DNA of 64,000 bases, taken from the NCBI RefSeq assembly GCF_000314995.1, contig NZ_BAEO01000051.1, positions 1 through 64,000 on the forward strand, read 5' to 3'. The translations under genes and the position numbers were made by a program. The notes below the pieces were generated by a model, which worked only from the letters and a program-made list of their open reading frames with translations, had not been told where the DNA came from and did not search any database. Source of the DNA: Paraglaciecola arctica BSs20135 (lineage in GTDB: Bacteria; Pseudomonadota; Gammaproteobacteria; Enterobacterales; Alteromonadaceae). Of this stretch, positions 56,058 to 64,000 are shown one piece after another. Numbering within the stretch: position 1 is the stretch's first letter; every line of letters starts with the position of its first letter.

Positions 56058-58526
56058 ATGGCAATTAAAAAAACAGAATTATATTCATCTCTATGGGCTA
56101 GCTGTGATGAGCTGCGTGGCGGGATGGATGCCAGCCAATACAAAGATTATGTGCTCACCATGTTGTTTATGAAGTACGTTTCAGACAAATTTAAAGGTGA
56201 CCCTTACGGAATGATTGTCGTGCCACAAGGTGCTAGTTATGACGATATGGTTGCCGCCAAGGGTGATAAAGAAATTGGCGATAAGATAAATAAAATCATC
56301 TCTGCTCTTGCTGAAGAAAATGATCTTAAAGGCGTGATTGATGTTGCCGATTTCAACGATGAAGACAAGCTGGGCAAAGGCAAGGAAATGATCGACCGCC
56401 TCACTAAATTAGTGGGGATTTTTCAAGGTTTAGATTTGACGGCCAACCGCGCTGCTGGCGATGATTTGTTAGGTGATGCATACGAATACTTAATGCGCCA
56501 CTTTGCTACCGAGTCAGGTAAATCAAAGGGGCAATTCTATACGCCATCCGAAGTATCTCAAATTCTCGCCAAGGTTGTGGGGATTACAGAGGACACTCCA
56601 CAGGATGCAACTGTTTATGACTGTGCCTGCGGGTCAGGTTCACTTTTATTAAAAGCAAATGATGAAGCCTCACGAGGATTGTCTATTTACGGGCAAGAAA
56701 TGGATAATGCAACCAGCGCATTAGCCCGTATGAACATGATCTTGCACAACAATGCCACAGCTAAAATTTGGAAAGGCAACACTCTGTCCGATCCACAATG
56801 GAAGGATTCACCTAACTCATTGAAACTTATGGATTTTTGCGTGGCGAACCCTCCATTTTCAAATAAAAACTGGACGAGCGGGTTAAATCCAAATGAAGAT
56901 TTATATGGTCGTTTTACATGGGGTATTCCGCCAGAGAAAAACGGTGATTACACCTTTTTATTACACATCATTAAGAGCTTAAAGAGCACGGGTAAAGGCG
57001 CGGTGATTTTGCCACACGGTGTGTTGTTCCGGGGAAATGCCGAAGCCAATATTCGCGAAAACCTTATTAAGCAAGGATACATAAAAGGCATTATTGGCCT
57101 ACCTGCTAACCTGTTCTACGGCACGGGTATTCCAGCCTGTATTATCGTGATTGATAAAGAGCACGCACAAAAAGCAGTGTCTAAATTTAACGAAGGTGAT
57201 GATAATCTTCCCACGATAACTGGTCGCCCTATCTTCATGATCGATGCCAGCAAAGGCTTTATTAAAGACGGCAATAAAAACCGCCTGCGCAGCCAAGATA
57301 TTCATAAAGTGGTTGATGTGTTTAACAAGGGCTTAGAGTTAGCACGATTCAGCCGTTTAGTACCACTGGATGAAATTGCCGCAAACGATTACAACCTCAA
57401 TATCCCTCGTTATATCGACTCGTCAGAACCAGAAGATTTACATGATTTAAGTGCTCATTTACAAGGTGGTATTCCAAACCGTGATATTGACGCGCTTGAA
57501 CATTTTTGGCAGGTATTCCCCAGCATTCGCGCAACACTATTTAAACCAGCACGCGAAGGCTATAGCCACGGCATGATTGAAGCAAGCCAAGTTAAAAGCA
57601 GCATTCTTGCTCATCAAGAATTCAAAGACTTTGCCAGTCGCAGCTTATTACCATTTAAGCAATGGATACCTGATGCCAAGTTAAAAGAAATCAAAGTGGG
57701 CGCTAATCCAAAAGACTTCATCTTTAACATTTCAGAAAACTTACTCAGCGCCTATGCCAATAGCGACCTGTTAAGCAAATACGATATTTACCAAATCCTG
57801 ATGGATTACTGGGCTGATACCATGCAAGACGATGTGTATGTATTAGCGCAAGACGATTGGCAAGCAGGAAACACCTTACGTGAGTTAGTGGCTAAAAAGG
57901 GCGAAAAACTCAAAGAAACGCCTGACTTAATCATCAATAAGAAAAAGTACAAAGCCGAGCTTATTCCACCAAGCCTGATAGTGAAACGTTACTTTGCCAA
58001 TGAACAAGCACAAGTTGATGCTTTGCAAGCCAAACAAGACGAAGCCACTCAAGCACTGGAATCTTACCTCGAAGAACATGGCGCTGAAGACGGTTTATTA
58101 GCTGATGCCATGAACGATAAAGATAAAATCACCAAAGCTAGTGTCTTAGCACAAACTAAACTAGTAGCTAGTTCTGAAGAATTAAAAGCTCTAATGCATG
58201 CCTCTAAGTTATTTAACGCAGAAGCTGCCGCCAAAAAAGCCGTAAAAGAAGCCCAAGAAGCATTGGACTTAGCGGTATTTAATCAATATCCAAAGCTCGA
58301 CATTGATGAAATCAAACTTCTAATTGTGGAAGATAAATGGCTGGCAACATTACAAGCCAATATCATCGCAGAAATTGAGCGAGTTACTCAGCAAATGGCA
58401 AACCGCGTAAAAGAGCTAGAAGAGCGCTATAGCACACCCTTACCAACACTGGCCAAGTCGGTAGATACGCTAAGTGATAAAGTTGCTGGTCATCTTAAAT
58501 CAATGGGCTTGGAGTGGCAGTTATGA
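56058..58526 (+). CDS. hsdM: Type I restriction-modification methyltransferase subunit HsdM
   Basis: The adenine-N6 methyltransferase subunit is 822 residues, longer than classic HsdM (about 500-530). GQFYTPSEVSQIL near 158, motif I YDCACGSGSLLLKA (187-200) and motif IV NPPF (264-267) are intact. The last 300 residues are an extra region with helical, Lys-, Glu- and Ala-rich coiled stretches (KQDEATQALESYLEEHG). AAGGAA lies before the ATG. The stop overlaps the hsdS start by four bases (ATGA). Confidence 0.93.
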   Translation: MAIKKTELYSSLWASCDELRGGMDASQYKDYVLTMLFMKYVSDKFKGDPYGMIVVPQGASYDDMVAAKGDKEIGDKINKIISALAEENDLKGVIDVADFNDEDKLGKGKEMIDRLTKLVGIFQGLDLTANRAAGDDLLGDAYEYLMRHFATESGKSKGQFYTPSEVSQILAKVVGITEDTPQDATVYDCACGSGSLLLKANDEASRGLSIYGQEMDNATSALARMNMILHNNATAKIWKGNTLSDPQWKDSPNSLKLMDFCVANPPFSNKNWTSGLNPNEDLYGRFTWGIPPEKNGDYTFLLHIIKSLKSTGKGAVILPHGVLFRGNAEANIRENLIKQGYIKGIIGLPANLFYGTGIPACIIVIDKEHAQKAVSKFNEGDDNLPTITGRPIFMIDASKGFIKDGNKNRLRSQDIHKVVDVFNKGLELARFSRLVPLDEIAANDYNLNIPRYIDSSEPEDLHDLSAHLQGGIPNRDIDALEHFWQVFPSIRATLFKPAREGYSHGMIEASQVKSSILAHQEFKDFASRSLLPFKQWIPDAKLKEIKVGANPKDFIFNISENLLSAYANSDLLSKYDIYQILMDYWADTMQDDVYVLAQDDWQAGNTLRELVAKKGEKLKETPDLIINKKKYKAELIPPSLIVKRYFANEQAQVDALQAKQDEATQALESYLEEHGAEDGLLADAMNDKDKITKASVLAQTKLVASSEELKALMHASKLFNAEAAAKKAVKEAQEALDLAVFNQYPKLDIDEIKLLIVEDKWLATLQANIIAEIERVTQQMANRVKELEERYSTPLPTLAKSVDTLSDKVAGHLKSMGLEWQL

Positions 58527-59944
58527 GTTTAATCGCTAACCAAGTTATACCTACTGGATACCAGAAATCTGAGGTTGGAGTAATACCTGATGAATGGAAG
58601 ATATCTACAATTGATGATATATCACTATTGCCTATGCAAAATGGCTTGTTCTATGAACCAGCTCGAAAAGGTAAAGGTATACCACTAATTAATGTGTCTG
58701 ATATGTATAAAGCAGCCCCTATCTCAATAGATAGTCTAGAGCTTTTTGATGCTACATTGCTTGAAGTTAAAACATTCAAAGTTATAGAGGGAGACTTATT
58801 TTTTACCCGATCATCTATTGTGCCAAGTGGAATTGCTTATTGTAATGTATATCCGAAAGTAACTAGTATTGCCGTTTTTGATAGCCACTTAATAAAAGTG
58901 AGAGTTAACCCTGCAATAGCTGATTATCGGTTTATGTATCTCAATTGCTTAGCAACTCATGCGAGAAAACATCTGATAGCAAATGCCAAGACTGCCACGA
59001 TGACAACAATAGATCAAAAGGCTATAAAGAGTTGTCCTGTATTGCTCCCATCAATTAAAGAACAAACCGCCATTGCCAATGCCTTATCCGACGTTGATGT
59101 GCTATTAACGGAATTAGAAAACCTCATCGCCAAAAAACAAGCGATTAAAACCGCCACTATGCAGCAACTGCTAACAGGAAAAACCCGTTTACCGCAATTC
59201 GCTACTTACATCGCAGGCGAAGAGAAAGGGCAAGCCAAAGGCACAAAACCCAGCGAACTAGGCGAAATCCCTGAGGATTGGGAAATAGTAAAGTTTGGAA
59301 GCATTGTAAATTATATAAAAGGATATCCATTCAAATCAGCAGAGTATACTGATTCAGGAATTAGGGTTGTTAGAGTAAGCGACACATCTTTCACTTCGAT
59401 TAAAAACGAAAACCCAATATTCGTTTCTGAAAATTCGAGAAGAAAATATAAAAAATGGAGTCTAGAAAAAGGCAATATTATTTTTACAACGGTAGGATCA
59501 AAGCCGCCAATGTATGACTCACTCGTTGGTAAAGCAATTCTTGTAGAATCTCATCACGAAGGTTTTTTACTGAATCAAAATGCGGTATTAATCAAACCAA
59601 AACTTGCTGCTGAAAATATATCGAATTTACTGGTAAGCCATTTTAGGACAGAGAGATATATTGACCATATTGAGCAAATTTATCGTGGTAATGCTAATCA
59701 AGCTAGTATTACTCTCGATGGCTTATTTGAATTTGAAATACCCTTACCAAGAGAGCCAGAAGAACAAACCGCTATCGCCACCATTCTCTCGGATATGGAT
59801 AACGAAATCCAAATCCTTGAACAACGCCTAAAGAAAACACGTCAAATAAAACAAGGCATGATGCAAGAGCTACTTACAGGCCGCACAAGGTTGCCGTTTG
59901 ACACATCTGACGAAAAAAGTACGGAGATTAGGAATGCCAACTGA
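58523..59944 (+). CDS. hsdS: Type I restriction-modification specificity subunit HsdS
   Basis: HsdS directs the enzyme to a split recognition sequence. The 473-residue protein has two target-recognition domains. The first opens YQKSEVGVIPDEWK and the second opens PSELGEIPEDWEIVKF, each followed by a conserved helical spacer ending in QQLLTGKTRLP or QELLTGRTRLP. Start 58523 follows GGAG and overlaps the hsdM stop. It is overlapped at its end by the AlbA_2 gene. Confidence 0.93.
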   Translation: MSLIANQVIPTGYQKSEVGVIPDEWKISTIDDISLLPMQNGLFYEPARKGKGIPLINVSDMYKAAPISIDSLELFDATLLEVKTFKVIEGDLFFTRSSIVPSGIAYCNVYPKVTSIAVFDSHLIKVRVNPAIADYRFMYLNCLATHARKHLIANAKTATMTTIDQKAIKSCPVLLPSIKEQTAIANALSDVDVLLTELENLIAKKQAIKTATMQQLLTGKTRLPQFATYIAGEEKGQAKGTKPSELGEIPEDWEIVKFGSIVNYIKGYPFKSAEYTDSGIRVVRVSDTSFTSIKNENPIFVSENSRRKYKKWSLEKGNIIFTTVGSKPPMYDSLVGKAILVESHHEGFLLNQNAVLIKPKLAAENISNLLVSHFRTERYIDHIEQIYRGNANQASITLDGLFEFEIPLPREPEEQTAIATILSDMDNEIQILEQRLKKTRQIKQGMMQELLTGRTRLPFDTSDEKSTEIRNAN

Positions 59945-61400
59945 ACAAAGCCTTGAGCAACTTCGTGCTTTACTAAAAGAGCTATGCCATTTGCCTGCTG
60001 AAACCGAATGGGTAGAATTTAAGCATAATGTTGATGTGGTTAAAATTGGTGAATATATCTCGGCACTGGCCAACTCTGCGGCTCTGCTTGGCAAGCAAAC
60101 GGGTTATTTGGTCTATGGTGTTGAAGATGCGACCCATAAAGTGATTGGCACTGACTTTACCCCTTCAAGCCAAAAGCACAAAGGTCAAGAGTTAGAAAGT
60201 TGGTTGTTGCAGAAAACCGCGCCTAAAATTCATTTTCAATTCTATGAATTTACTAATGTTGATGGTTTACCAGTAGTTATTTTGGAAATACAAGCAGCCA
60301 GCCATACGCCAGTGCAATTTGACGGCATAGAATACATTCGGGTTGGTTCGTATAAAAAGAAACTGCGTGAGTTCGCTGAGAAAGAGCGAGAGTTGTGGCG
60401 AGTGTTCGACAAAGTACCCTTTGAACAACAAGCGGCGACCGAAAACAGTAGTGCGGAAGAAGTTCTTAAATTACTCGATTACCCCGCTTATTTTGAGCTT
60501 ACGGCACAACCTTTGCCAGAAGGGCGAGATGGAATTTTAGAGGCATTACAGGCCGATAGGTTAATTAGTAAAAACGACAAGGGAAGTTGGCAAATCGCTA
60601 ATGTAGGTGCAATTTTATTTGCCAAAAAATTGCAAAACTTTCAGCACCTTGGGCGTAAAGCGGTGCGCCTTATTCATTATCGAGGTAATAGTCGTGTAGA
60701 AACAGTACGCGAGCTAGAGGGTAATAAGGGATATGCCGCTGGTTTTGAAGGCTTGATTGACTACATTAAAACCCTCTTGCCAGCGAATGAAGAAATAGGC
60801 AAAGCTTTTCGTAAAGAAGTGCCAATGTATCCAGAATTAGCCATTCGTGAGCTAGTGGCTAATGCCATTATTCACCAAGATTTTACGTTAACTGGCACTG
60901 GGCCAACGATAGAGCTGTTTGATACCCGCATGGAAATAACGAATCCGGGTGTACCTTTAGTAGATACCGATCGCTTTATTGACTCGCCACCTCAAAGCCG
61001 TAATGAAATGCTGGCGTCATTTATGCGCCGTATCAATATTTGTGAAGAACGAGGTACTGGCATTGATAAAGTAATATTTCAAACCGAATTATATCAATTG
61101 CCTGCACCTATTTTTGAAGTAACCGACAGACACACCCGTACAGTGTTATTTGGGTATAAAGCATTTTCCGAAATGGATAAAGAAGATCGTATTCGAGCCT
61201 GTTACCAACATTGTTGTTTACGCTATGTAAGCCGAGAACATATGAATAATACTTCATTAAGAGAGCGTTTTGGAATAGAAGGAAAGAATAGTGCCACGGT
61301 GAGCAGAGTGATTAAGGACGCAGTTAGCTCTGGGCTAGTGAAACCATATGATGCAGAGGCTGGAACCAAAGCCATGCGCTACGTTCCACACTGGAGCTAA
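59934..61400 (+). CDS. AlbA_2/Schlafen-type ATP-binding protein in the RM operon
   Basis: The 488-residue protein has an N-terminal AlbA_2 (Schlafen) domain (TEWVEFKHNV, AALLGKQTGYLVYGVED, then YIRVGSYKKKLRE) and a middle HATPase-like region typical of RecG-like ATP-binding proteins (ELVANAIIHQDF, then ERGTGIDKVIF). A C-terminal winged-helix-like segment ends it. Such genes often lie inside hsd operons and may regulate or add RNA- or DNA-targeting activity; the role is unproven. GGAG precedes the ATG at 59934, with an 11-base overlap with hsdS. Confidence 0.82.
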   Translation: MPTEQSLEQLRALLKELCHLPAETEWVEFKHNVDVVKIGEYISALANSAALLGKQTGYLVYGVEDATHKVIGTDFTPSSQKHKGQELESWLLQKTAPKIHFQFYEFTNVDGLPVVILEIQAASHTPVQFDGIEYIRVGSYKKKLREFAEKERELWRVFDKVPFEQQAATENSSAEEVLKLLDYPAYFELTAQPLPEGRDGILEALQADRLISKNDKGSWQIANVGAILFAKKLQNFQHLGRKAVRLIHYRGNSRVETVRELEGNKGYAAGFEGLIDYIKTLLPANEEIGKAFRKEVPMYPELAIRELVANAIIHQDFTLTGTGPTIELFDTRMEITNPGVPLVDTDRFIDSPPQSRNEMLASFMRRINICEERGTGIDKVIFQTELYQLPAPIFEVTDRHTRTVLFGYKAFSEMDKEDRIRACYQHCCLRYVSREHMNNTSLRERFGIEGKNSATVSRVIKDAVSSGLVKPYDAEAGTKAMRYVPHWS

Positions 61401-61526
61401 TTTGCTTGATTGTTGTTTGATTGCAATCACTTGAATTTGTGTTTTACTAAGAATTTAGTGTATTAAGTCATTGATTTGTATTGTTTAATATTTGCTTGAT
61501 CGTTGCTTGATCGCAAGGGTTTAATT
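61401..61526. repeat. Imperfect repeat before the hsdR remnant
   Basis: TTTGCTTGATTGTTGTTTGA (61401 onward) and TTTGCTTGATCGTTGCTTGA (61491 onward) are near copies that continue TTGCAA or TCGCAA, 90 bases apart. Each contains two TTGAT(T/C)G units. They may be regulator sites in the hsdR leader or remnants of a duplication. Confidence 0.5.
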
Positions 61527-61540
61527 AAAGGATTTAGTTT

Positions 61541-61684
61541 ATGAGTAATGTCGGCCAAAAAGAACGGAAAACCCAAAACCGAGTTGTTCAATTTTTTAAA
61601 GAACAGTTCAATTACCAAACCAAGCAAGGCATGATTAAAGTGCTACTCACTTGCAGTACACGGTTGTCATTAAATAAGGGATAA
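61541..61684 (+). pseudogene. hsdR: Truncated type I restriction subunit hsdR (N-terminal fragment)
   Basis: The frame starts MSNVGQKERKTQNRVVQFFK and continues EQFNYQ, the almost invariant start of type I HsdR proteins, which normally goes on YLGNW. Here it turns into TKQGMIKVLL and stops after 47 codons. Only about 26 codons are HsdR-like. The expected place for hsdR is right here, after hsdM-hsdS and the AlbA_2 gene. The remainder is either lost or displaced to the right by the DUF262 genes, which begin seven bases after the stop. Confidence 0.75.
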
Positions 61685-61691
61685 AGAAACT

Positions 61692-63143
61692 ATGGAAGGA
61701 ACTGTGGAGCAAGTAAATAAACAAAACTATTTAGATAAACAAATAACAAAAGTTAAAACATTACTTTTATTACCTAACTTGAGCATTCCTGCTTATCAAA
61801 GGCCTTATAAATGGACTCAAGCCAACCTAGCGGATTTGCTCAGCGATTTAAAAATCTATCGAGATAAATCCGCATATCGCTTAGGTGCAGTAGTATTTCA
61901 TCACCATTGTAATGCTGATGAAAACCAACTTGATATTGTAGATGGGCAACAGCGCACCTTAACGTTAGTCCTTTTAGTTAAAGGGTTGATTGATGAACGC
62001 TTATCTACATTAAAGCGACAAGATGTAAAAGATACCCTGACCTCACTTGTAGAGCCAGTAAACTCATTTTTAAATCGACAACGATTTAATAATGATATTT
62101 CCCATCGAAATTTGCATCAAAACTATATGGCAGCTAAACGCGCCGTTGCGCGTAGTGACTTTACTGAAGACGATATAGAGTTTTTATTATCTCGCTGCGA
62201 AGTAGTCACTTTTGTGCTTAATGATGTGTCTGAAGCTTTCCAGTTTTTTGACTCTCAAAATGCCAGAGGCCGTGATTTAGATCCCCATGATTTGTTAAAA
62301 GCCTTTCACTTACGTGAATTTTCGCAAGCTGAAACTGAGCTAAAAGCCCAATCTGTGAGCCATTGGGAAAGTTTAGAGAGTGACCAGTTAGCAAGATTGT
62401 TTGCAAATTACTTATTTCGCATCCGTAACTGGACACAAGGGAAGTCAGCACAGTATTTTGGTAAATCACAGGTTGGATTGTTCAAAGGAGTTAATCTTGA
62501 ACATGTCGGTTTATATCCTTATGTTGAACCGCTGCGAATTTCCCACCACTTTGTCGATGAATATAACGGCCAATACCAGCGTCACATTGACCACCAACAC
62601 ATGCACTTTCCATTTCACCTTGATCAAATGATCATTAATGGAAGACGTTTTTTTGAAATGACGAGTCATTATCAACAAAAGATTGCTGAGATAGTGAGTG
62701 ATGAGCACAGTGGAAATAATGTAGCTAACGAAAACAGTCCAATTCGAATATTAGGGCATGAGCTAGAGCCAATTGCTTGTAAGATTTTACAAGTGCTGAA
62801 CAGTTACCATTCTCGTACTCGCACAGGTGATGGCTATATTCGCACTATGTTTGATTGTGCAGTTATATTTTATTTGGATAAATTTGGCGAACACCAGTTA
62901 TCGCAAGCGATAGAAAAGCTGTTTATTTGGGCATATAGCTGCCGCTTACAAAAGCAAGTGGTTCAGTTAGCTACAATGGACAACCATGTTTTAGCGAACA
63001 ATATATTTGAAAAAACAAAGCAAGCTGTGCAGCCCAGTGATGTATTGAATTGGCCGTTATTAACGATTAAAGAAACAGACTGTAAGGGAACCAAACTAGC
63101 TGAAATTACCGAGCTGTTTAAGGAAATGAAGTATTATGAATAA
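61692..63143 (+). CDS. DUF262 (GmrS-like) protein, first of a pair
   Basis: The 483-residue protein has the DUF262 nucleotide-binding motifs: IPAYQRPYKWTQANLADLL near residue 31 and LDIVDGQQRTLTLVLL near residue 80. QFFDSQNARGRDLDPHDLLK is the third conserved block (ARG-DL). No HNH/DUF1524 nuclease motif is seen in its C-terminus, so it is not a complete GmrSD enzyme by itself. GmrSD proteins restrict DNA with modified bases. Its end overlaps the next DUF262 gene by eight bases. Confidence 0.85.
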   Translation: MEGTVEQVNKQNYLDKQITKVKTLLLLPNLSIPAYQRPYKWTQANLADLLSDLKIYRDKSAYRLGAVVFHHHCNADENQLDIVDGQQRTLTLVLLVKGLIDERLSTLKRQDVKDTLTSLVEPVNSFLNRQRFNNDISHRNLHQNYMAAKRAVARSDFTEDDIEFLLSRCEVVTFVLNDVSEAFQFFDSQNARGRDLDPHDLLKAFHLREFSQAETELKAQSVSHWESLESDQLARLFANYLFRIRNWTQGKSAQYFGKSQVGLFKGVNLEHVGLYPYVEPLRISHHFVDEYNGQYQRHIDHQHMHFPFHLDQMIINGRRFFEMTSHYQQKIAEIVSDEHSGNNVANENSPIRILGHELEPIACKILQVLNSYHSRTRTGDGYIRTMFDCAVIFYLDKFGEHQLSQAIEKLFIWAYSCRLQKQVVQLATMDNHVLANNIFEKTKQAVQPSDVLNWPLLTIKETDCKGTKLAEITELFKEMKYYE

Positions 63144-64000
63144 TATCCAAGCCCGTGATAAAAAAAGCATTGGTTCCGACAGCAGCAATAAAATACAAAG
63201 CTACAGAATTAAAGAGTTATTGATAGACTCTAACAGTTATCTAGTGCCTATGTACCAGCGCAACTATGCGTGGGGTGAAGGTGAAATAAATCAACTCATA
63301 CAAGATGTATTGGATTACCAACAAAATAAGCCTAACCAAACATATTACATTGGTACTTTAGTAGCGTTTGAACGAACTGACGGCAGATTCGAAGTTATCG
63401 ATGGTCAACAGCGATTTACTACCCTAACTCTCCTCGCATTTGCACTCAAACGCCTCTCTACAAAACACCAAACAATTGATATGGAGTGGTATAACAAACC
63501 AAATTTAGGATTTGAAAGTCGAAAAAAATCGACTGATACCTTTGCGAGTTTGATACATGGCGTTGCTTTAAAACACTTGCGTACAGATGAATATAACCAA
63601 GATGTAATTAATGGTTATGAATTGCTTGAAAAAGCATTATTAGCCCTAGGAGATAAACTGAAAGGGTTTTGTAGCTATTTGTTTAGTAACGTGGAAATAG
63701 CGCGTGTTTCTGTACCAAAGGATACTGACTTAAATCACTACTTTGAAGTGATGAACAATCGTGGTGAACAGCTAGAAAAGCACGAAGTTGTTAAAGCGAG
63801 GTTGATCTCGGTATTAAATGAAATAGAAGATGAGCAGGAACGAGAACAAAATATACAACTGCTTAGCAAAATTTGGGACGCAACCGCAAATATGGAGCGA
63901 TATGTTCAGTATGGTTTTAGCCCGGATGAACGCCACAAAGTATTTGGCAATGATGACTGGGGGCAATTTACTCCAACTAGTTACACAGACTTAGCCGCGT
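63136..64000 (+). CDS. DUF262 (GmrS-like) protein, second of a pair, cut by the window edge
   Basis: The frame is open from an ATG overlapping the previous stop to the end of the window (288 codons). It shows the DUF262 motifs LVPMYQRNYAWGEGEINQL, FEVIDGQQRFTTLTLLAF and HYFEVMNNRGEQLEKHEVVK. The C-terminus, where a DUF1524 HNH nuclease might lie, is outside the window. The two differ clearly in sequence, so they are a divergent pair rather than a recent duplication. Confidence 0.85.
   Translation, partial: MNNIQARDKKSIGSDSSNKIQSYRIKELLIDSNSYLVPMYQRNYAWGEGEINQLIQDVLDYQQNKPNQTYYIGTLVAFERTDGRFEVIDGQQRFTTLTLLAFALKRLSTKHQTIDMEWYNKPNLGFESRKKSTDTFASLIHGVALKHLRTDEYNQDVINGYELLEKALLALGDKLKGFCSYLFSNVEIARVSVPKDTDLNHYFEVMNNRGEQLEKHEVVKARLISVLNEIEDEQEREQNIQLLSKIWDATANMERYVQYGFSPDERHKVFGNDDWGQFTPTSYTDLAA

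Noticed and set aside
61692-63143. Complete GmrSD restriction enzyme
   Set aside because: DUF262 motifs are clear but no HNH/DUF1524 motif is seen in this protein.
43743-64000. CRISPR array or cas genes linked to the Tn7-like operon
   Set aside because: No regularly spaced repeats and no Cas-like reading frame were found on either strand in the window.

Overview
The window reads as chromosomal DNA of a marine gammaproteobacterium of the order Alteromonadales, probably Alteromonadaceae close to Paraglaciecola, Glaciecola or Alteromonas. The basis is gene order: yibN-grxC-secB-gpsA diverging from gpmI-envC-yibQ, psd-rsgA next to orn, ilvIH, gcvTHP, glnE, and families common in that order such as DUF3718, DUF3087, MaoP and TcpQ-domain proteins. 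The DNA is AT-leaning and TTG or GTG starts are frequent. The genus is inferred, not proven.

Bases 1-1470 hold the last bases of a 5S rRNA gene with its terminator, a repeat-rich spacer that includes a possible second 5S 3' fragment, and an IS630-family insertion sequence (361-1467, TA target). Bases 1565-31,000 are mostly ordinary core genome: an AidB-like acyl-CoA dehydrogenase, redox and secretion genes (yibN, grxC, secB), gpsA, gpmI, the cell-division murein activator envC, yibQ, a DUF808 membrane protein, a MerC-like protein behind a strong Zur-box match, a glycerophosphodiesterase broken by a frameshift, an EamA transporter, psd, rsgA, orn, tRNA-Gly(GCC), maoP, ilvIH, tdk, a GGDEF-EAL protein, a hybrid histidine kinase, an LpxL-type acyltransferase, a TcpQ-domain protein and glnE.

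Bases 32,900-35,730 carry a tightly coupled two-gene cassette, an SF1 helicase with a nuclease-like N-terminus plus a DUF2290-like protein. It sits between housekeeping genes and resembles a small defence cassette. Core genes resume with trhA, an ExeA-like ATPase, a LysR regulator and gcvTHP (to 43,742).

From the 3' end of gcvP to the right edge the window is one accessory region of about 20 kb. It begins with a large lipoprotein of unknown function. Next comes a complete Tn7-like transposition operon on the minus strand (tnsA-tnsB-tnsC-tniQ-tnsD-like, then a ParD-like antitoxin gene). It has two TniQ-family proteins and no Cas genes or CRISPR array in view. To its right lies a type I restriction-modification region: a catalytically degenerate methyltransferase fused to a target-recognition-like domain, a canonical HsdM with a long C-terminal extension, a two-TRD HsdS, and an AlbA_2/Schlafen ATP-binding protein. 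After these, an hsdR gene is cut off after about 26 codons and followed directly by a pair of overlapping DUF262 genes, the second running off the window. The most plausible undescribed biology is in this island: the two-TniQ transposon, the pseudo-methyltransferase/TRD fusion, and the DUF262 pair lodged at the start of hsdR.
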